Shown one piece after another: positions 26,888 through 36,090 of a stretch of DNA of 64,000 bases (positions within the stretch are counted from its first letter, which is position 1; every line of letters begins with the position of its first letter). The notes beneath the pieces were generated by a model that had not been told where the DNA came from, ran no database searches, and saw only the letters and a list, made by a program, of their open reading frames with translations. The translations under genes and the position numbers were made by a program. Source of the DNA: an uncultured Cohaesibacter sp. (lineage in GTDB: Bacteria; Pseudomonadota; Alphaproteobacteria; Rhizobiales; Cohaesibacteraceae); NCBI RefSeq assembly GCF_963662805.1, contig NZ_OY759867.1:62001-126000 (forward strand), in the 5' to 3' direction.

Positions 26888-27853
26888 ATGATGGTGACTG
26901 GGATGAACGGGAAGAAAGCCTTAGTTCTTGGGGCAAGCGGTGGAGTTGGCGGCGCGGTGGCCAGCGCCCTTTTGCGCCACGGCTGGGTTGTGCTTGGCAT
27001 GGCGCGGAAGGTTCCGGCAACCAGTCGGGATGACCTCGCGGCCCTTGAGTGGGTTGTTGGTGACGCGCTGGTTCTGGAGGATGTTGTTGCCGCCGCCAAG
27101 GGTGTTGACGTAATCGTGCATGCGGTCAATCCGGCAGGCTATCGCAATTGGGACAGGCTCGTGATGCCGATGATCCGCAACAGCATCGCGGCGGCAAAGG
27201 CAAATGGGTGCGCGCGGCTCGTGCTGCCCGGGACGATCTACAATTTCGACCCTGCCACCAACCCGGTCATCGATGAGACGTCGCCGCAGAATGCGAGAAG
27301 CCGTAAGGGGCGCATTCGGGCCGAGTTGGAGCAGGCGCTGAAGGATGCATCTTCAGAAGTGCCGGTGCTGATTGTTCGGGCGGGAGATTTCTTTGGTCCC
27401 GGAACGCGTTCAAGCTGGTTTGCCGAGGCGATGGTTGCCAAGGGCAAGCGCTTGAGGCGGATCATCAACCCGGCCAAGGGGGCAGGGCACAGTTGGGCCT
27501 ATTTGCCTGATCTTGGCGAAACATTTGCGCAGCTGTTTGACAGGGAGGATCAGTTGAAGCCGTTCGAAGTGGTGCATTTCGAAGGTTTGTATGATGAGAG
27601 CGGGAATGAGATGACCGAGGCAATCATGGAGGCCGTCGGGCGTAGTTTGCCTGTCTGGCGGATGCCGTGGTGGCTGTTTCGAGTGCTGGCGCCGTTTGGC
27701 GGGTTTCCGCGAGAAGTGGCGGAAATCATCCCTCACTGGACGCATCCACTCCGTCTGAACAATCGCCGATTGTTGGAGCTGTTGGGCAGTGAACCGAGAA
27801 CGGACCGGCAAGAGGCAGTCAAGGCAGCTCTCGCCGATCTTGGATGCTCGTGA
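26888..27853 (+). CDS. NAD-dependent epimerase/dehydratase family protein
   Basis: A 321-residue extended short-chain dehydrogenase/reductase-like protein. The N-terminal Rossmann motif LVLGASGGVGGAVASALLRHG binds the dinucleotide, and a VIVHAVNP turn and an SSW/GAGHSW substrate region follow. The classical catalytic YxxxK is not obvious where expected; the nearest element is the RKGRIRAELE segment, so the activity may be non-canonical. The substrate is unknown. It is divergent from the LysR gene. An alternative start a few codons in (MNGKKALVLG) is also plausible. Confidence 0.85.
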   Translation: MMVTGMNGKKALVLGASGGVGGAVASALLRHGWVVLGMARKVPATSRDDLAALEWVVGDALVLEDVVAAAKGVDVIVHAVNPAGYRNWDRLVMPMIRNSIAAAKANGCARLVLPGTIYNFDPATNPVIDETSPQNARSRKGRIRAELEQALKDASSEVPVLIVRAGDFFGPGTRSSWFAEAMVAKGKRLRRIINPAKGAGHSWAYLPDLGETFAQLFDREDQLKPFEVVHFEGLYDESGNEMTEAIMEAVGRSLPVWRMPWWLFRVLAPFGGFPREVAEIIPHWTHPLRLNNRRLLELLGSEPRTDRQEAVKAALADLGCS

Positions 27854-28023
27854 TTTGCGCTTGCAGGCGGTCGATCAAAGCCCCGACGCTGCCGGACATA
27901 TGTCGATAAGCGGTGGGGCTGATGGTCAATGGGTCGGCACGGCGTCGGGCGTTGCTGGGCCCTGTTGGCTTTGTGATTTCCGGCTTGGGGCGAACATGAC
28001 GATGTTGCCAGCGAGCGCAAGTG

Positions 28024-28842
28024 CTAGGCAAGGAAGCCGGTCCAGTGCCAGACATAGCCCTCAAAGACCGTCGACAGGGCGAGGGCGATGATCGGGAACA
28101 GAACCGTTGCATAGGCGGCCCTAGCCGATCCGATGCGGGCGACCAGAATGAGATAGGTGCTGAAGGCGATGATCGAACCAAAGACGGCAAGATAAAGCAT
28201 GGCACCGAAATAGGTGGTATCCGGCGGCGCGATGATGGGTGTGCCGGTCAGGCCGATGAGGACAGCAAGGACCAGAGCGCCATAGCCCATGCCCCAGGCA
28301 TTGGCAAAAACCGGCGAGATCCCGGCCTGACTGTTGCGGCGCGAGACCATGTTGCCCAGTGAGAAGAACATGGTGCCCAGCATGGCAAGGCCAACCCCGA
28401 TCAGGGTGCCGGAGGTGTTCGCGTCCAGAATGTCACGTCCGAACAGCAGCACCAGCCCGCTGATGCCGAGAAGGCTCGCGAAGACAACCTTCCTGCTGAT
28501 CCTGTCGCCGTAGAAGATACGGGCGTTGATGGCATTGAAGATGGTTGCCAGCGAGAAGATGACGGATTCCAGACCCGACGGGATATAGCTGACGGCGTGG
28601 TAGAAGCAGATGAAGTTGAGGCTGAAGAGGCACAGGGCTTGTGCCAGAAGCCAGACTTGCTGGTCCTTGCGTGGGAGGCGCAGGCGACCGGTGACCGCCA
28701 GCAGGGCCAGAAACAGCAGGCTGGCGAGCGCAAAGCGATAGAAGACAGAAACGAGTACCGGAACCGGTCCTGCCTGAAAGGCGATGGCGATCCAGGTGGT
28801 GCCCCAGATGAGGACCGTGGATAGGAAGAGAAGCGCGATCAT
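28024..28842 (-). CDS. EamA/DMT family transporter
   Basis: A 272-residue integral membrane protein with about ten hydrophobic helices in two tandem EamA halves. The first helix carries IWGTTWIAIAFQAGPVPV, and the GLESVIFSLATIFNAINARIFYGDR stretch is typical of drug/metabolite exporters. The start at 28842 (MIALLFLSTV) is preceded by CGAGG at a good distance; an in-frame ATG at 28872 has no ribosome-binding site. It is divergent from the frameshifted AraC regulator gene, its likely controller. The substrate is unknown. Confidence 0.9.
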   Translation of the reverse strand: MIALLFLSTVLIWGTTWIAIAFQAGPVPVLVSVFYRFALASLLFLALLAVTGRLRLPRKDQQVWLLAQALCLFSLNFICFYHAVSYIPSGLESVIFSLATIFNAINARIFYGDRISRKVVFASLLGISGLVLLFGRDILDANTSGTLIGVGLAMLGTMFFSLGNMVSRRNSQAGISPVFANAWGMGYGALVLAVLIGLTGTPIIAPPDTTYFGAMLYLAVFGSIIAFSTYLILVARIGSARAAYATVLFPIIALALSTVFEGYVWHWTGFLA

Positions 28843-29026
28843 GGTGAAAACCTCGAAGATTAGGCCAAACATCTAGCGCGCTATGGATTTTTTGTTTTTG
28901 CATGATCTTGCGGTGAAGTGGCGAGCGGGCCAATGGAGGGCTTGGCGCTCGGTCTTTCCAGGTGATAATATAACACCAACGACAATCGCTCCGTTCTTTC
29001 GATCATCAACCATTCCGGCCTTCGCT

Positions 29027-29891
29027 ATGACCCAGACAGACAAATCCGTCTTCGGCTTTCTGAAAGACCACGTCCGTCGCTGTTCAGGAGAGTTATCTCG
29101 ATCTGGGCTTTGGGCGCTATGGCGCCATCTGGTCGAACACGAAGGACCATGTTTGCTATGAGAAGCTCGAGGGGCATACCTTCGGCTGGTATTCGCAAGG
29201 TGGGCGAGGGGTCTTTCGGGTCGATGGCAAGAAACGCGAGGGGCGTCCGGGGGCGATTTGCATCTTCCCTCAGGGGCAGACGTCCGAGTGGGACATCAAT
29301 GGTCCGCTGGAGATGATGCATCTCTATCTGCCAAACGATGAGCTGCGTCGGTGCTATTCGGAAATGCTGGATCGGGATGGACAGCTGCTGGACCTTGCGG
29401 ATGTAACCTATGCCGATGCGGGGGATCTTGCGCGGCCCTTTGCCGAGCTGCATGTCGCAACACGACAGGGGCAGTCCCTGCGAGCCGAGGAGGCTATGAC
29501 CGAACTGGTCGCCAGCATCCTCAAGGACAAACGGTTCCATGGGCTGGCCGCCAAGACGGTGCGCGGTGGCCTCTCAGGGCGTGTCCGGCGCCAACTGGCC
29601 GACTATATCGACGCGAACCTTGATCAGGTCATCCGGCTCAAGGATCTTGCCGCGATCGCTGGGCTCAGCGAATTTCATCTGCAGCGCTCGTTCAAGCAGA
29701 GCTGCGGTGTGTCGCCTCATCTCTATGTGAACCATCGCCGCATTGAACGCGCCAAAGCACAGATCAGGGCTGGCGAGCCGCTGATTGAAGTGGCCGACGC
29801 CTGCGGATTTTCAAGCCAGAGCCATTTTACGCGCAGCTTCAAGATGGGGACGGGCGTGACGCCTGCCCATTATCGCAAAGCGGTTGCGTAA
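29027..29891 (+). pseudogene. AraC family transcriptional regulator, frameshifted
   Basis: The N-terminal segment MTQTDKSVFGFLKDHVRR is read in one frame from ATG 29027. From about base 29082 the match continues in another frame as VQESYLDLGFGRYGAIW, then the cupin-like region and two C-terminal helix-turn-helix motifs (IAGLSEFHLQRSFKQ and VADACGFSSQSHFTRSFK). The downstream frame has no ATG, GTG or TTG before 29313. Removing one base near 29081 joins both parts into 287 codons, the usual AraC length. It is either a recent pseudogene or a sequence error. If only the downstream ATG at 29313 is used, a 192-residue protein with an intact DNA-binding domain could still be made. Confidence 0.82.
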
Positions 29892-29905
29892 GTTTTTCTT
29901 CGGGT

Positions 29906-30268
29906 TCAATTCGAGGGGATGGTCTTCAGCGTGCTGTAGTTGAGGCTGCTGGTTCGAGTGCAGCGATTCTCGGCCTGCACGCAACTGATCGAAGGCGGCG
30001 AGCAGGTGATCGAGCCATCAGGCTGACGTGCGCAGAGGCTGCAATTGTCCGTGGCTTCGAGGCAATTTGCATCTTCGGCGATGAAGGCCGACAGGCTCTT
30101 GCTCTGTTGCAGATAGGCTTCGAACTTCTTGCGACAGGTGGCCGGATCCGCACTGGCAGGCAGAGCGAGGACAAGAGACAGGGCAACTGCGCTGAGACCG
30201 CGCAAATCCGGGATATGGACGCCAAGCGCGGGTTTCAGCCAGAGTGCAAATCGCTGCGTTTCAATCAT
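29906..30268 (-). CDS. Small exported cysteine-rich protein of unknown function
   Basis: About 120 residues with an N-terminal hydrophobic segment (GLSAVALSLVLALPASA) that looks like a signal peptide cleaved before DPATC. The mature part contains seven cysteines, suggesting disulfide bonds in the periplasm. The start at 30268 (MIETQRF) is the best ATG, but its ribosome-binding site is weak; a TTG at 30349 would lengthen it. It is convergent with the AraC gene. I do not recognise the family. Confidence 0.6.
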   Translation of the reverse strand: MIETQRFALWLKPALGVHIPDLRGLSAVALSLVLALPASADPATCRKKFEAYLQQSKSLSAFIAEDANCLEATDNCSLCARQPDGSITCSPPSISCVQAENRCTRTSSLNYSTLKTIPSN

Positions 30269-30397
30269 TCGGCAGGTCTTTTGTTTTGCCACAAGGGTGA
30301 AGATGCCTCTATAGATAAGGCACGCAAGGATGAGCGTGCCTGCTTCCAAGCCCTTTCGTCAAGCCGCGCCTTTGTCCCAAAGCGGGAACTTTAGCCC

Positions 30398-30426
30398 TTG
30401 CAATCCCTGTTTATACCGCCTATAAG
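30398..30426 (+). promoter_or_regulatory. Promoter of the rpsB-tsf operon
   Basis: TTGCAA and TATAAG are 17 bases apart, about 115 bases before the rpsB start codon, leaving a leader of roughly 105 bases. Confidence 0.65.
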
Positions 30427-30443
30427 CCCACTCGAATCCACAT

Positions 30444-30512
30444 GCGGGATAGGGTTACAGCACGGAGAAATGTGCTGGGATCCATCCGGTGCCCAACAAG
30501 GTCACATCCCGC
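30444..30512 (+). promoter_or_regulatory. Structured 5' leader of rpsB
   Basis: GCGGGAT (30444-30450) can pair with ATCCCGC (30506-30512), enclosing an inner stem CAGCAC/GTGCTG (30458-30463 with 30472-30477). The element ends about 28 bases before the rpsB start. S2 is known in other bacteria to repress its own operon through a leader structure; a similar role here is inference. Confidence 0.5.
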
Positions 30513-30540
30513 AGAGGTTAAACCGGTAAAGGAACTACAC

Positions 30541-31371
30541 ATGGCACTTCCTGAAGTATCCATGCGCTCTCTGCTTGAAGCAGGCGTGCATTTTGGTCAC
30601 CAGACCCACCGCTGGAACCCGAAAATGGGCAAATTCATTTTCGGCGCCCGCAACAACATCCATATCGTCGACCTGTCCCAGACCGTTCCCCTGATGAACG
30701 ATGCTCTGAAGGCTGTTTCCGACACCGTCGCGCGTGGCGGCCGTGTTCTTCTGGTCGGCACCAAGCGTCAGGCTTCCGGCCCTGTTGCCGAAGCTGCTAA
30801 AGCTGCTGCCCAGTATTATGTCAACTCCCGTTGGCTCGGCGGCATGATGACCAACTGGAAAACCATCACCCAGTCCATCCAGCGTCTGCGCAAGCTCGAC
30901 GAGCTGCTTGAAGGCGAAGGCAAAGGCTTCACCAAGAAAGAACGTCTGACCCTGACCCGTGAACGCGACAAGCTGGAACGTGCTCTTGGCGGTATCAAGG
31001 ACATGGGCGGCGTTCCTGACCTGATCTTCGTCATCGACACCAACAAGGAAACCATTGCGATCAGCGAAGCGCGCCGTCTGGGTATTCCCGTGGCTGCCAT
31101 CGTTGATACCAACTGCGATCCTGACGGCATCGACTTCCCGGTTCCGGGTAACGACGATGCGTCTCGTGCAATCTCGCTCTACTGCGATCTGATCGTTGCT
31201 GCTGCCATCGACGGGATCTCCCGTTCTGCTGGCGAAACTGGCGTTGATCTTGGCGCAGCCGAAGAAGGCCTGATCGAGCCTGACTTCGATGGCGAAGATG
31301 ACGAGGAAGAAGTTGTGGCCGAAGCTGCAGAAGCCGTTGAAGCTCCTGCTGAAGAAACCGAGAAGGCCTAA
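30541..31371 (+). CDS. rpsB: 30S ribosomal protein S2
   Basis: Ribosomal protein S2, 276 residues. The N-terminus ALPEVSMRSLLEAGVHFGHQT, the RWLGGMMTNWKTI region and PDLIFVIDTNKE are diagnostic. The C-terminal tail is highly acidic (a run of Asp, Glu and Ala), as often seen in alphaproteobacteria. ATG 30541 is preceded by AAAGGA. It heads the translation-gene series that continues with tsf, pyrH and frr. Confidence 0.98.
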   Translation: MALPEVSMRSLLEAGVHFGHQTHRWNPKMGKFIFGARNNIHIVDLSQTVPLMNDALKAVSDTVARGGRVLLVGTKRQASGPVAEAAKAAAQYYVNSRWLGGMMTNWKTITQSIQRLRKLDELLEGEGKGFTKKERLTLTRERDKLERALGGIKDMGGVPDLIFVIDTNKETIAISEARRLGIPVAAIVDTNCDPDGIDFPVPGNDDASRAISLYCDLIVAAAIDGISRSAGETGVDLGAAEEGLIEPDFDGEDDEEEVVAEAAEAVEAPAEETEKA

Positions 31372-31440
31372 GTCAGACGCTTGTCGTGTTTGACGCTTAA
31401 GGTGTCTTGGGCTTGAGGCCCATTTGAAATTAAATTTGGT

Positions 31441-31465
31441 CGCCCGGGTTCTCCGGGCGGCTTTT
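31441..31465 (+). terminator. Hairpin between rpsB and tsf
   Basis: CGCCCGG-GTTCT-CCGGGCG, followed by GCTTTTTGG, resembles a terminator. Placed inside the rpsB-tsf pair it probably acts as a partial attenuator. Confidence 0.7.
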
Positions 31466-31496
31466 TGGCTTGTTTGAAAAAGGACGTGAGGCTGCA

Positions 31497-32420
31497 ATGG
31501 CTATTACAGCATCTATGGTGAAAGAGCTCCGTGAAACCTCTGGCGCGGGCATGATGGACTGCAAAAAGGCTCTGGCCGAAACCGATGGCGACATGGAAGC
31601 AGCAATCGACTGGTTGCGCACCAAAGGTCTGGCCAAAGCGGCCAAGAAATCCGGTCGTATCGCAGCAGAAGGCCTGATTGCCATTGCTGGTGAAGGCGCA
31701 AAAGCTGCCGTGGTTGAAGTGAACGCTGAAACCGACTTCGTTTCCCGTAACGAACAGTTCCAGGAACTGGCGCGCAATATTGCTGCCGTGACTGTTGACG
31801 CTGGTTCGGACCTCGAAACCATTCTGGCAGCAAAATATCCGGGCGGAGTTTCCGTTTCCGAAACCATCGCCAACGCCGTTGCTACCATCGGTGAGAACAT
31901 GAACCTGCGTCGCGGCGCGGTCATGAGCGTCGACAAGGGTGTTGTTGCTACCTACATGCACAACGCAACTGCTCCGGGCCTTGGCCGTCTTGGCGTTCTG
32001 GTTGCTCTGGAATCCGAAGGCGATGCTGCGAAACTGGATGCGCTTGGCAAACAGATCGCCATGCATGTTGCAGCGACCAACCCGATGGCTGCGACCACCG
32101 ATGCGCTGGATCCGGCTGCTATCGAACGCGAAAAAGCTGTGTTCTCCGAGCAGGCTCGCGAGTCTGGCAAACCGGAAAACATCATCGAGAAAATGGTCGA
32201 AGGCCGTATGCGCAAATTCTACGAAGAAGTTGTGCTGCTGAAACAGACCTTCGTTATCGATGGTGAAAACACCGTTGAGCAGGCCATCAAAAACGCTGAA
32301 GGCGATGTTGGCGCTCCGATCAAACTCATTGGCTTTGTCCGCTTTGCTCTCGGTGAAGGCATCGAGAAAAAAGAAGAAGATTTTGCCGCTGAGGTTGCAG
32401 CCGCTTCTGGCAAAGCCTGA
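31497..32420 (+). CDS. tsf: Elongation factor Ts
   Basis: EF-Ts (307 residues) is the nucleotide exchange factor of EF-Tu. The N-terminal UBA-like segment MVKELRETSGAGMMDCKKAL and the EVNAETDFVSRNE signature are present, followed by the two-part core and the coiled-coil region. The start at 31497 follows AAGGACGTGAGG. Confidence 0.98.
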   Translation: MAITASMVKELRETSGAGMMDCKKALAETDGDMEAAIDWLRTKGLAKAAKKSGRIAAEGLIAIAGEGAKAAVVEVNAETDFVSRNEQFQELARNIAAVTVDAGSDLETILAAKYPGGVSVSETIANAVATIGENMNLRRGAVMSVDKGVVATYMHNATAPGLGRLGVLVALESEGDAAKLDALGKQIAMHVAATNPMAATTDALDPAAIEREKAVFSEQARESGKPENIIEKMVEGRMRKFYEEVVLLKQTFVIDGENTVEQAIKNAEGDVGAPIKLIGFVRFALGEGIEKKEEDFAAEVAAASGKA

Positions 32421-32464
32421 TTGGTTGTCTTCGACCCGCCTCGCGCGGGGTTGAAAACCGAAAA

Positions 32465-32498
32465 AACACAGGGCGCTGGGGATGACGAACCAGCGCCC
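32465..32498. terminator. Strong hairpin between tsf and pyrH
   Basis: GGGCGCTGG (32471-32479) and CCAGCGCCC (32490-32498) form a perfect 9-bp stem. An A-run lies on the left, giving a T-tract only on the minus strand; on the plus strand it is a stable hairpin without U-tail and so may only dampen read-through. Confidence 0.55.
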
Positions 32499-32574
32499 TT
32501 CGTGTATGCAGGGGCAGCTTTTTTAGGCTGGCCAAATGCAGGCCGGTCGGTTCAAGACAAGGAACAGATAGGCC

Positions 32575-33291
32575 ATGGCAGAGCTCAAATACAAGCGCAT
32601 CTTGCTGAAGGTTTCAGGCGAGGCCCTGATGGGAGATCAGTCTTTCGGGATTGATCAGGCTGTTGTTGGGCGAGTTGCTTCGGATATCGAGAAGGCGCGT
32701 GCGCTCGGGGCTGAGATCTGCGTCGTGATTGGCGGTGGCAACATCTTCCGCGGTGTGTCTGTTGCGGCTGAAGGTGGCGACAGGGTGGTCGGTGACCACA
32801 TGGGCATGCTAGCAACGGTCATGAACTGTCTTGCGATGTCGAATGCCCTCAATGCGAAAGGGATCCCGGCTGTGCCGATGTCGGCCATCGCGATGCCGGA
32901 GATTTGCGAGAGCTTCACCCAGCGTGGTGCCAAGGCTCATCTGGCCGCTGGCAAGGTGGTTCTGTTTGCTGCCGGGACTGGCTGTCCCTTCTTCACCACC
33001 GATTCCGGTGCTGCCCTGAGGGCTGCCGAGATGGAATGCGATGCCTTGCTCAAGGGAACGCAGGTTGACGGGATTTACTCAGCAGATCCCAAAATTGACC
33101 CCACTGCGACTCGATATGACACAATTACCCATGCCGAGATGCTCGCTCAGGGGCTTAAGGTTATGGATGCGGCCGCAATTGCCCTTGCTCAGGACAGTAA
33201 TATTCCGATAATTGTATTTTCACTCCACGAACCGGATGGACTTGTCGAGATTCTTCAAGGCAAGGGCCGTTATACCGTGGTGTCCAACTAG
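32575..33291 (+). CDS. pyrH: Uridylate kinase
   Basis: UMP kinase (238 residues), which phosphorylates UMP to UDP for pyrimidine nucleotide synthesis. The amino-acid-kinase motif RILLKVSGEALMG, the GGGNIFRG loop and the GTGCPFFTTDSGAALRA segment are typical of the bacterial hexameric enzyme. It sits between tsf and frr, the usual order. Confidence 0.98.
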   Translation: MAELKYKRILLKVSGEALMGDQSFGIDQAVVGRVASDIEKARALGAEICVVIGGGNIFRGVSVAAEGGDRVVGDHMGMLATVMNCLAMSNALNAKGIPAVPMSAIAMPEICESFTQRGAKAHLAAGKVVLFAAGTGCPFFTTDSGAALRAAEMECDALLKGTQVDGIYSADPKIDPTATRYDTITHAEMLAQGLKVMDAAAIALAQDSNIPIIVFSLHEPDGLVEILQGKGRYTVVSN

Positions 33292-33482
33292 GCTGCTCCG
33301 CCCGGATCGCGATCCTTGTGGTTGCATCGGGGTGTCCGGACTGACTGCATATGGGGGAGCGTGGCTTGAGGAAGGCTGTTGCCTTTCTGTCCAATCTCAG
33401 CTGTTTTTGAGAGCGCCGAGGAGGCTCTCATCGTCAGCCCGGAAGTGATGAAAAACAACACATAACGACAAAGGTTAGTAAC

Positions 33483-34043
33483 ATGTCTGCCGAAGAACTG
33501 GATCTTGATGACCTTGAGCGTCGCATGAAGGGTGCTGTCTCCGTCCTGAAAACGGAACTTTCCGGTCTCCGCACCGGTCGCGCATCTGTCCATCTGCTCG
33601 AGCCGATCACCGTCGAAGCTTATGGCCAGAGCATGCCGATCAACCAGGTCGGTACTGTGTCGGTTCCGGAGCCGCGCATGCTGTCGATCCAGGTTTGGGA
33701 CAAGGGCATGGTCAGTGCTGTGGAGAAAGCCATTCGCGAATCCAACATCGGCATCAACCCGGTCATCGATGGACAGTTGCTGCGTCTGCCGATCCCCGAG
33801 ATGAACGAGGAACGCCGGACGGAACTGACCAAAGTTGCGCATTCCTATGCCGAGAATGCCAAGGTCGCCGTGCGCCACGTGCGCAAGGACGGGATGGACC
33901 AGTGCAAGAAGGCCGAGAAAGACGGCATGAGCGAGGATGACGTCAAGATCTATCAGGACGAAATTCAGGACCTGACCGACAAGACCATCAAGGCCATTGA
34001 CGAGCTGCTGGCGACCAAACAGGTCGAGATCATGCAGGTCTAG
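33483..34043 (+). CDS. frr: Ribosome recycling factor
   Basis: RRF (186 residues) splits post-termination ribosomes together with EF-G. The segments LRTGRASVHLLEPITVEAYG and PIPEMNEERRTELTKVAHSYAENAKVAVR, and the long helical C-terminus, identify it. About 190 bases separate it from pyrH. Confidence 0.98.
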   Translation: MSAEELDLDDLERRMKGAVSVLKTELSGLRTGRASVHLLEPITVEAYGQSMPINQVGTVSVPEPRMLSIQVWDKGMVSAVEKAIRESNIGINPVIDGQLLRLPIPEMNEERRTELTKVAHSYAENAKVAVRHVRKDGMDQCKKAEKDGMSEDDVKIYQDEIQDLTDKTIKAIDELLATKQVEIMQV

Positions 34044-34268
34044 GAAGATCTGAAGTTGGGGAAGGGGCCTCTGTTCATCGAAGAGTTGGCGGTGGCGTAG
34101 CCATTGCCATCTCGACAGAATGCAGAAGCCCGGCTTCCCCTCTGAATTTTCTTCTTCCTTAACGGGTCGCAGTGATACTAAGTTGCTTATGGATAGTCTT
34201 GCCCGATTCTGACCTTTCAGGGGCATCCGGGGTGACTACTCGTCTGCTAAGCAAAGGATTCCGAATAT

Positions 34269-35060
34269 ATGGCTGGGCAACCAAGTTTTGCTGATGCCCC
34301 CATCCTTGATGCTGTCTGCATTCCGCGCCATCTGGCCGTGATCATGGACGGCAACGGTCGATGGGCCAAGGCACGCAAGCTCTCCAGAACACAAGGGCAC
34401 CGGCAAGGTGTTGTTGCTGTGCGGGAGATCGTGGCCAATGCCGCCAAACTCGGGATCCAGTATCTGACCCTGTTCAGCTTCAGCTCCGAAAACTGGTCGC
34501 GACCGGCCTCTGAGATCGCTGACCTGTTGGGCCTGTTAAAGCTTTTTATCCGCAAGGACCTTTCGACGCTTCACAAACAGAATGTTCGGGTTCTGGTGAT
34601 CGGGGGGCGGGCTAACCTGCCATCCGATATCGTGTCCTTGCTGGAGGAGGCTGAAAGCCGCACGGCCAACAATTCCGGACTGACCCTCGTGATTGCCTTC
34701 AATTATGGTGCTCGCAGCGAAATGACGGACATGGTCCGGCGTCTGGCGAAAGAGGTTCAGGAGGGGCGTCTTGCTCCCGAGCAGATCAATGAGGACATGA
34801 TTTCCTCTACCCTCTATTCTGCCAGCATTCCCGATCCTGATGTGATCATTCGCACGAGCGGTGAAAAGCGACTGTCTAACTTTTTGCTCTGGCAGGCTGC
34901 CTATTCGGAGTTTGTGTTTGTGGACTGCAATTGGCCTGATTTCGACGAGCATCAGCTTTTGCTAGCGCTTGCGGAGTATGGCAGACGCAATCGCCGCTTT
35001 GGCGGTCTGGCTGAAGAAGACCGGCAGGACAGTTCAAAAATCGTCGCTTCTGGCGGTTAA
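34269..35060 (+). CDS. uppS: Isoprenyl (undecaprenyl) diphosphate synthase
   Basis: A cis-prenyltransferase of 263 residues that makes the C55 lipid carrier for peptidoglycan and polysaccharides. The HLAVIMDGNGRWAKAR motif contains the catalytic Asp, and LTLFSFSSENWSRP and the late RTSGEKRLSNFLLWQAAYSEF are conserved. cdsA follows 18 bases downstream. Confidence 0.97.
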   Translation: MAGQPSFADAPILDAVCIPRHLAVIMDGNGRWAKARKLSRTQGHRQGVVAVREIVANAAKLGIQYLTLFSFSSENWSRPASEIADLLGLLKLFIRKDLSTLHKQNVRVLVIGGRANLPSDIVSLLEEAESRTANNSGLTLVIAFNYGARSEMTDMVRRLAKEVQEGRLAPEQINEDMISSTLYSASIPDPDVIIRTSGEKRLSNFLLWQAAYSEFVFVDCNWPDFDEHQLLLALAEYGRRNRRFGGLAEEDRQDSSKIVASGG

Positions 35061-35078
35061 ACAGGTGGGCTGAAGAGA

Positions 35079-36011
35079 ATGCCTGCTGAGATAGGCCTGC
35101 TGAAGGATGCGGGCACGCTGGTGGAGGACCAAGCGCTGGGCCACAATCAAGAACCATTGATCACGGAGTCTGCTGAGCCGGCCAAACAGGGAAGTGGTTG
35201 GTCAGATCTCGCCGTCCGCGCCGTCTCTGGCGTCGTGCTGGCTGTCCTTGCCTTTGCTGCGACCTGGTGGGGCGGGTTGCCCTTCTCACTGCTGTTCGGG
35301 CTCGGAGCACTGTTGATCTATCGTGAATGGGTGGCGATTGTGGGCGAGGCACCGTTCGGTATTCCCGCCGTGATCGGCTATCTCTGTGTCGCCGGATCGC
35401 TCGTTTGTCTCTATGTAGGTGCCTGGCAGGCCAGTCTGATCATCCCGTTGATCGGGGCAGGGTTCCTGTTCTTTGCCCGTTGTTCCTACCCTTATGCCCG
35501 CTGGTGCGCGTCGGGGATCCTCTATGCTGCGGCGTTCGGTTTTTCAGCCATCGCGTTGAGGCTGGATGAGGCCAACGGCTTTGCCGCTATCATCATTCTT
35601 TTTGCCATCGTATGGGGGACGGACGTCGCGGCCTATTTCGTTGGCAAGAGCCTTGGTGGTCCGAAATTGTGGCCGAGGGTTTCTCCCAAGAAGACCTGGT
35701 CTGGTTCTGTCGGCGGTCTTGTGGTCGGGGTGGCGTTTGCAACCCTCGTTGCCTTCGTGCTGGATGTGAAACTAAGTCTGTTTCTGGTCCTGATGCTCGC
35801 GTTTCTGTCAATCCTGTCGCAACTGGGAGATTTGGCGGAGTCCCACATGAAGAGACTGTTCAACGTCAAGGATTCGGGAACCCTCATTCCTGGCCATGGT
35901 GGGGTGATGGATCGGGTCGATGGTCTTGTTTTTGCCATGGTGGCGGCAGCCGTCATCGGTTTTGCTGCTGGGCGCTTCGGGTCTCTGGCGACAGATTTTC
36001 TCATATGGTGA
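35079..36011 (+). CDS. cdsA: Phosphatidate cytidylyltransferase
   Basis: CDP-diacylglycerol synthase (310 residues), an inner-membrane enzyme at the entry to phospholipid synthesis. The C-terminal signature SQLGDLAESHMKRLFNVKDSG, followed by PGHGGVMDRVD, and the earlier RVSPKKTWSGSVGG are clear. About eight membrane helices can be read after a soluble N-terminus of roughly 40 residues. Confidence 0.97.
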   Translation: MPAEIGLLKDAGTLVEDQALGHNQEPLITESAEPAKQGSGWSDLAVRAVSGVVLAVLAFAATWWGGLPFSLLFGLGALLIYREWVAIVGEAPFGIPAVIGYLCVAGSLVCLYVGAWQASLIIPLIGAGFLFFARCSYPYARWCASGILYAAAFGFSAIALRLDEANGFAAIIILFAIVWGTDVAAYFVGKSLGGPKLWPRVSPKKTWSGSVGGLVVGVAFATLVAFVLDVKLSLFLVLMLAFLSILSQLGDLAESHMKRLFNVKDSGTLIPGHGGVMDRVDGLVFAMVAAAVIGFAAGRFGSLATDFLIW

Positions 36012-36090
36012 TGCGAAAGGCGCTTGCCGGTTCTGGCTTGAGCGCTTGAAATGGCAAGGCATCCACCGAGCAAATGTGAATGGATATCAA

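Noticed and set aside
30420..30450. A CTCGAATCC stretch resembling a tRNA T-arm before rpsB
   Set aside because: No acceptor, D-arm or anticodon stem could be formed around it.
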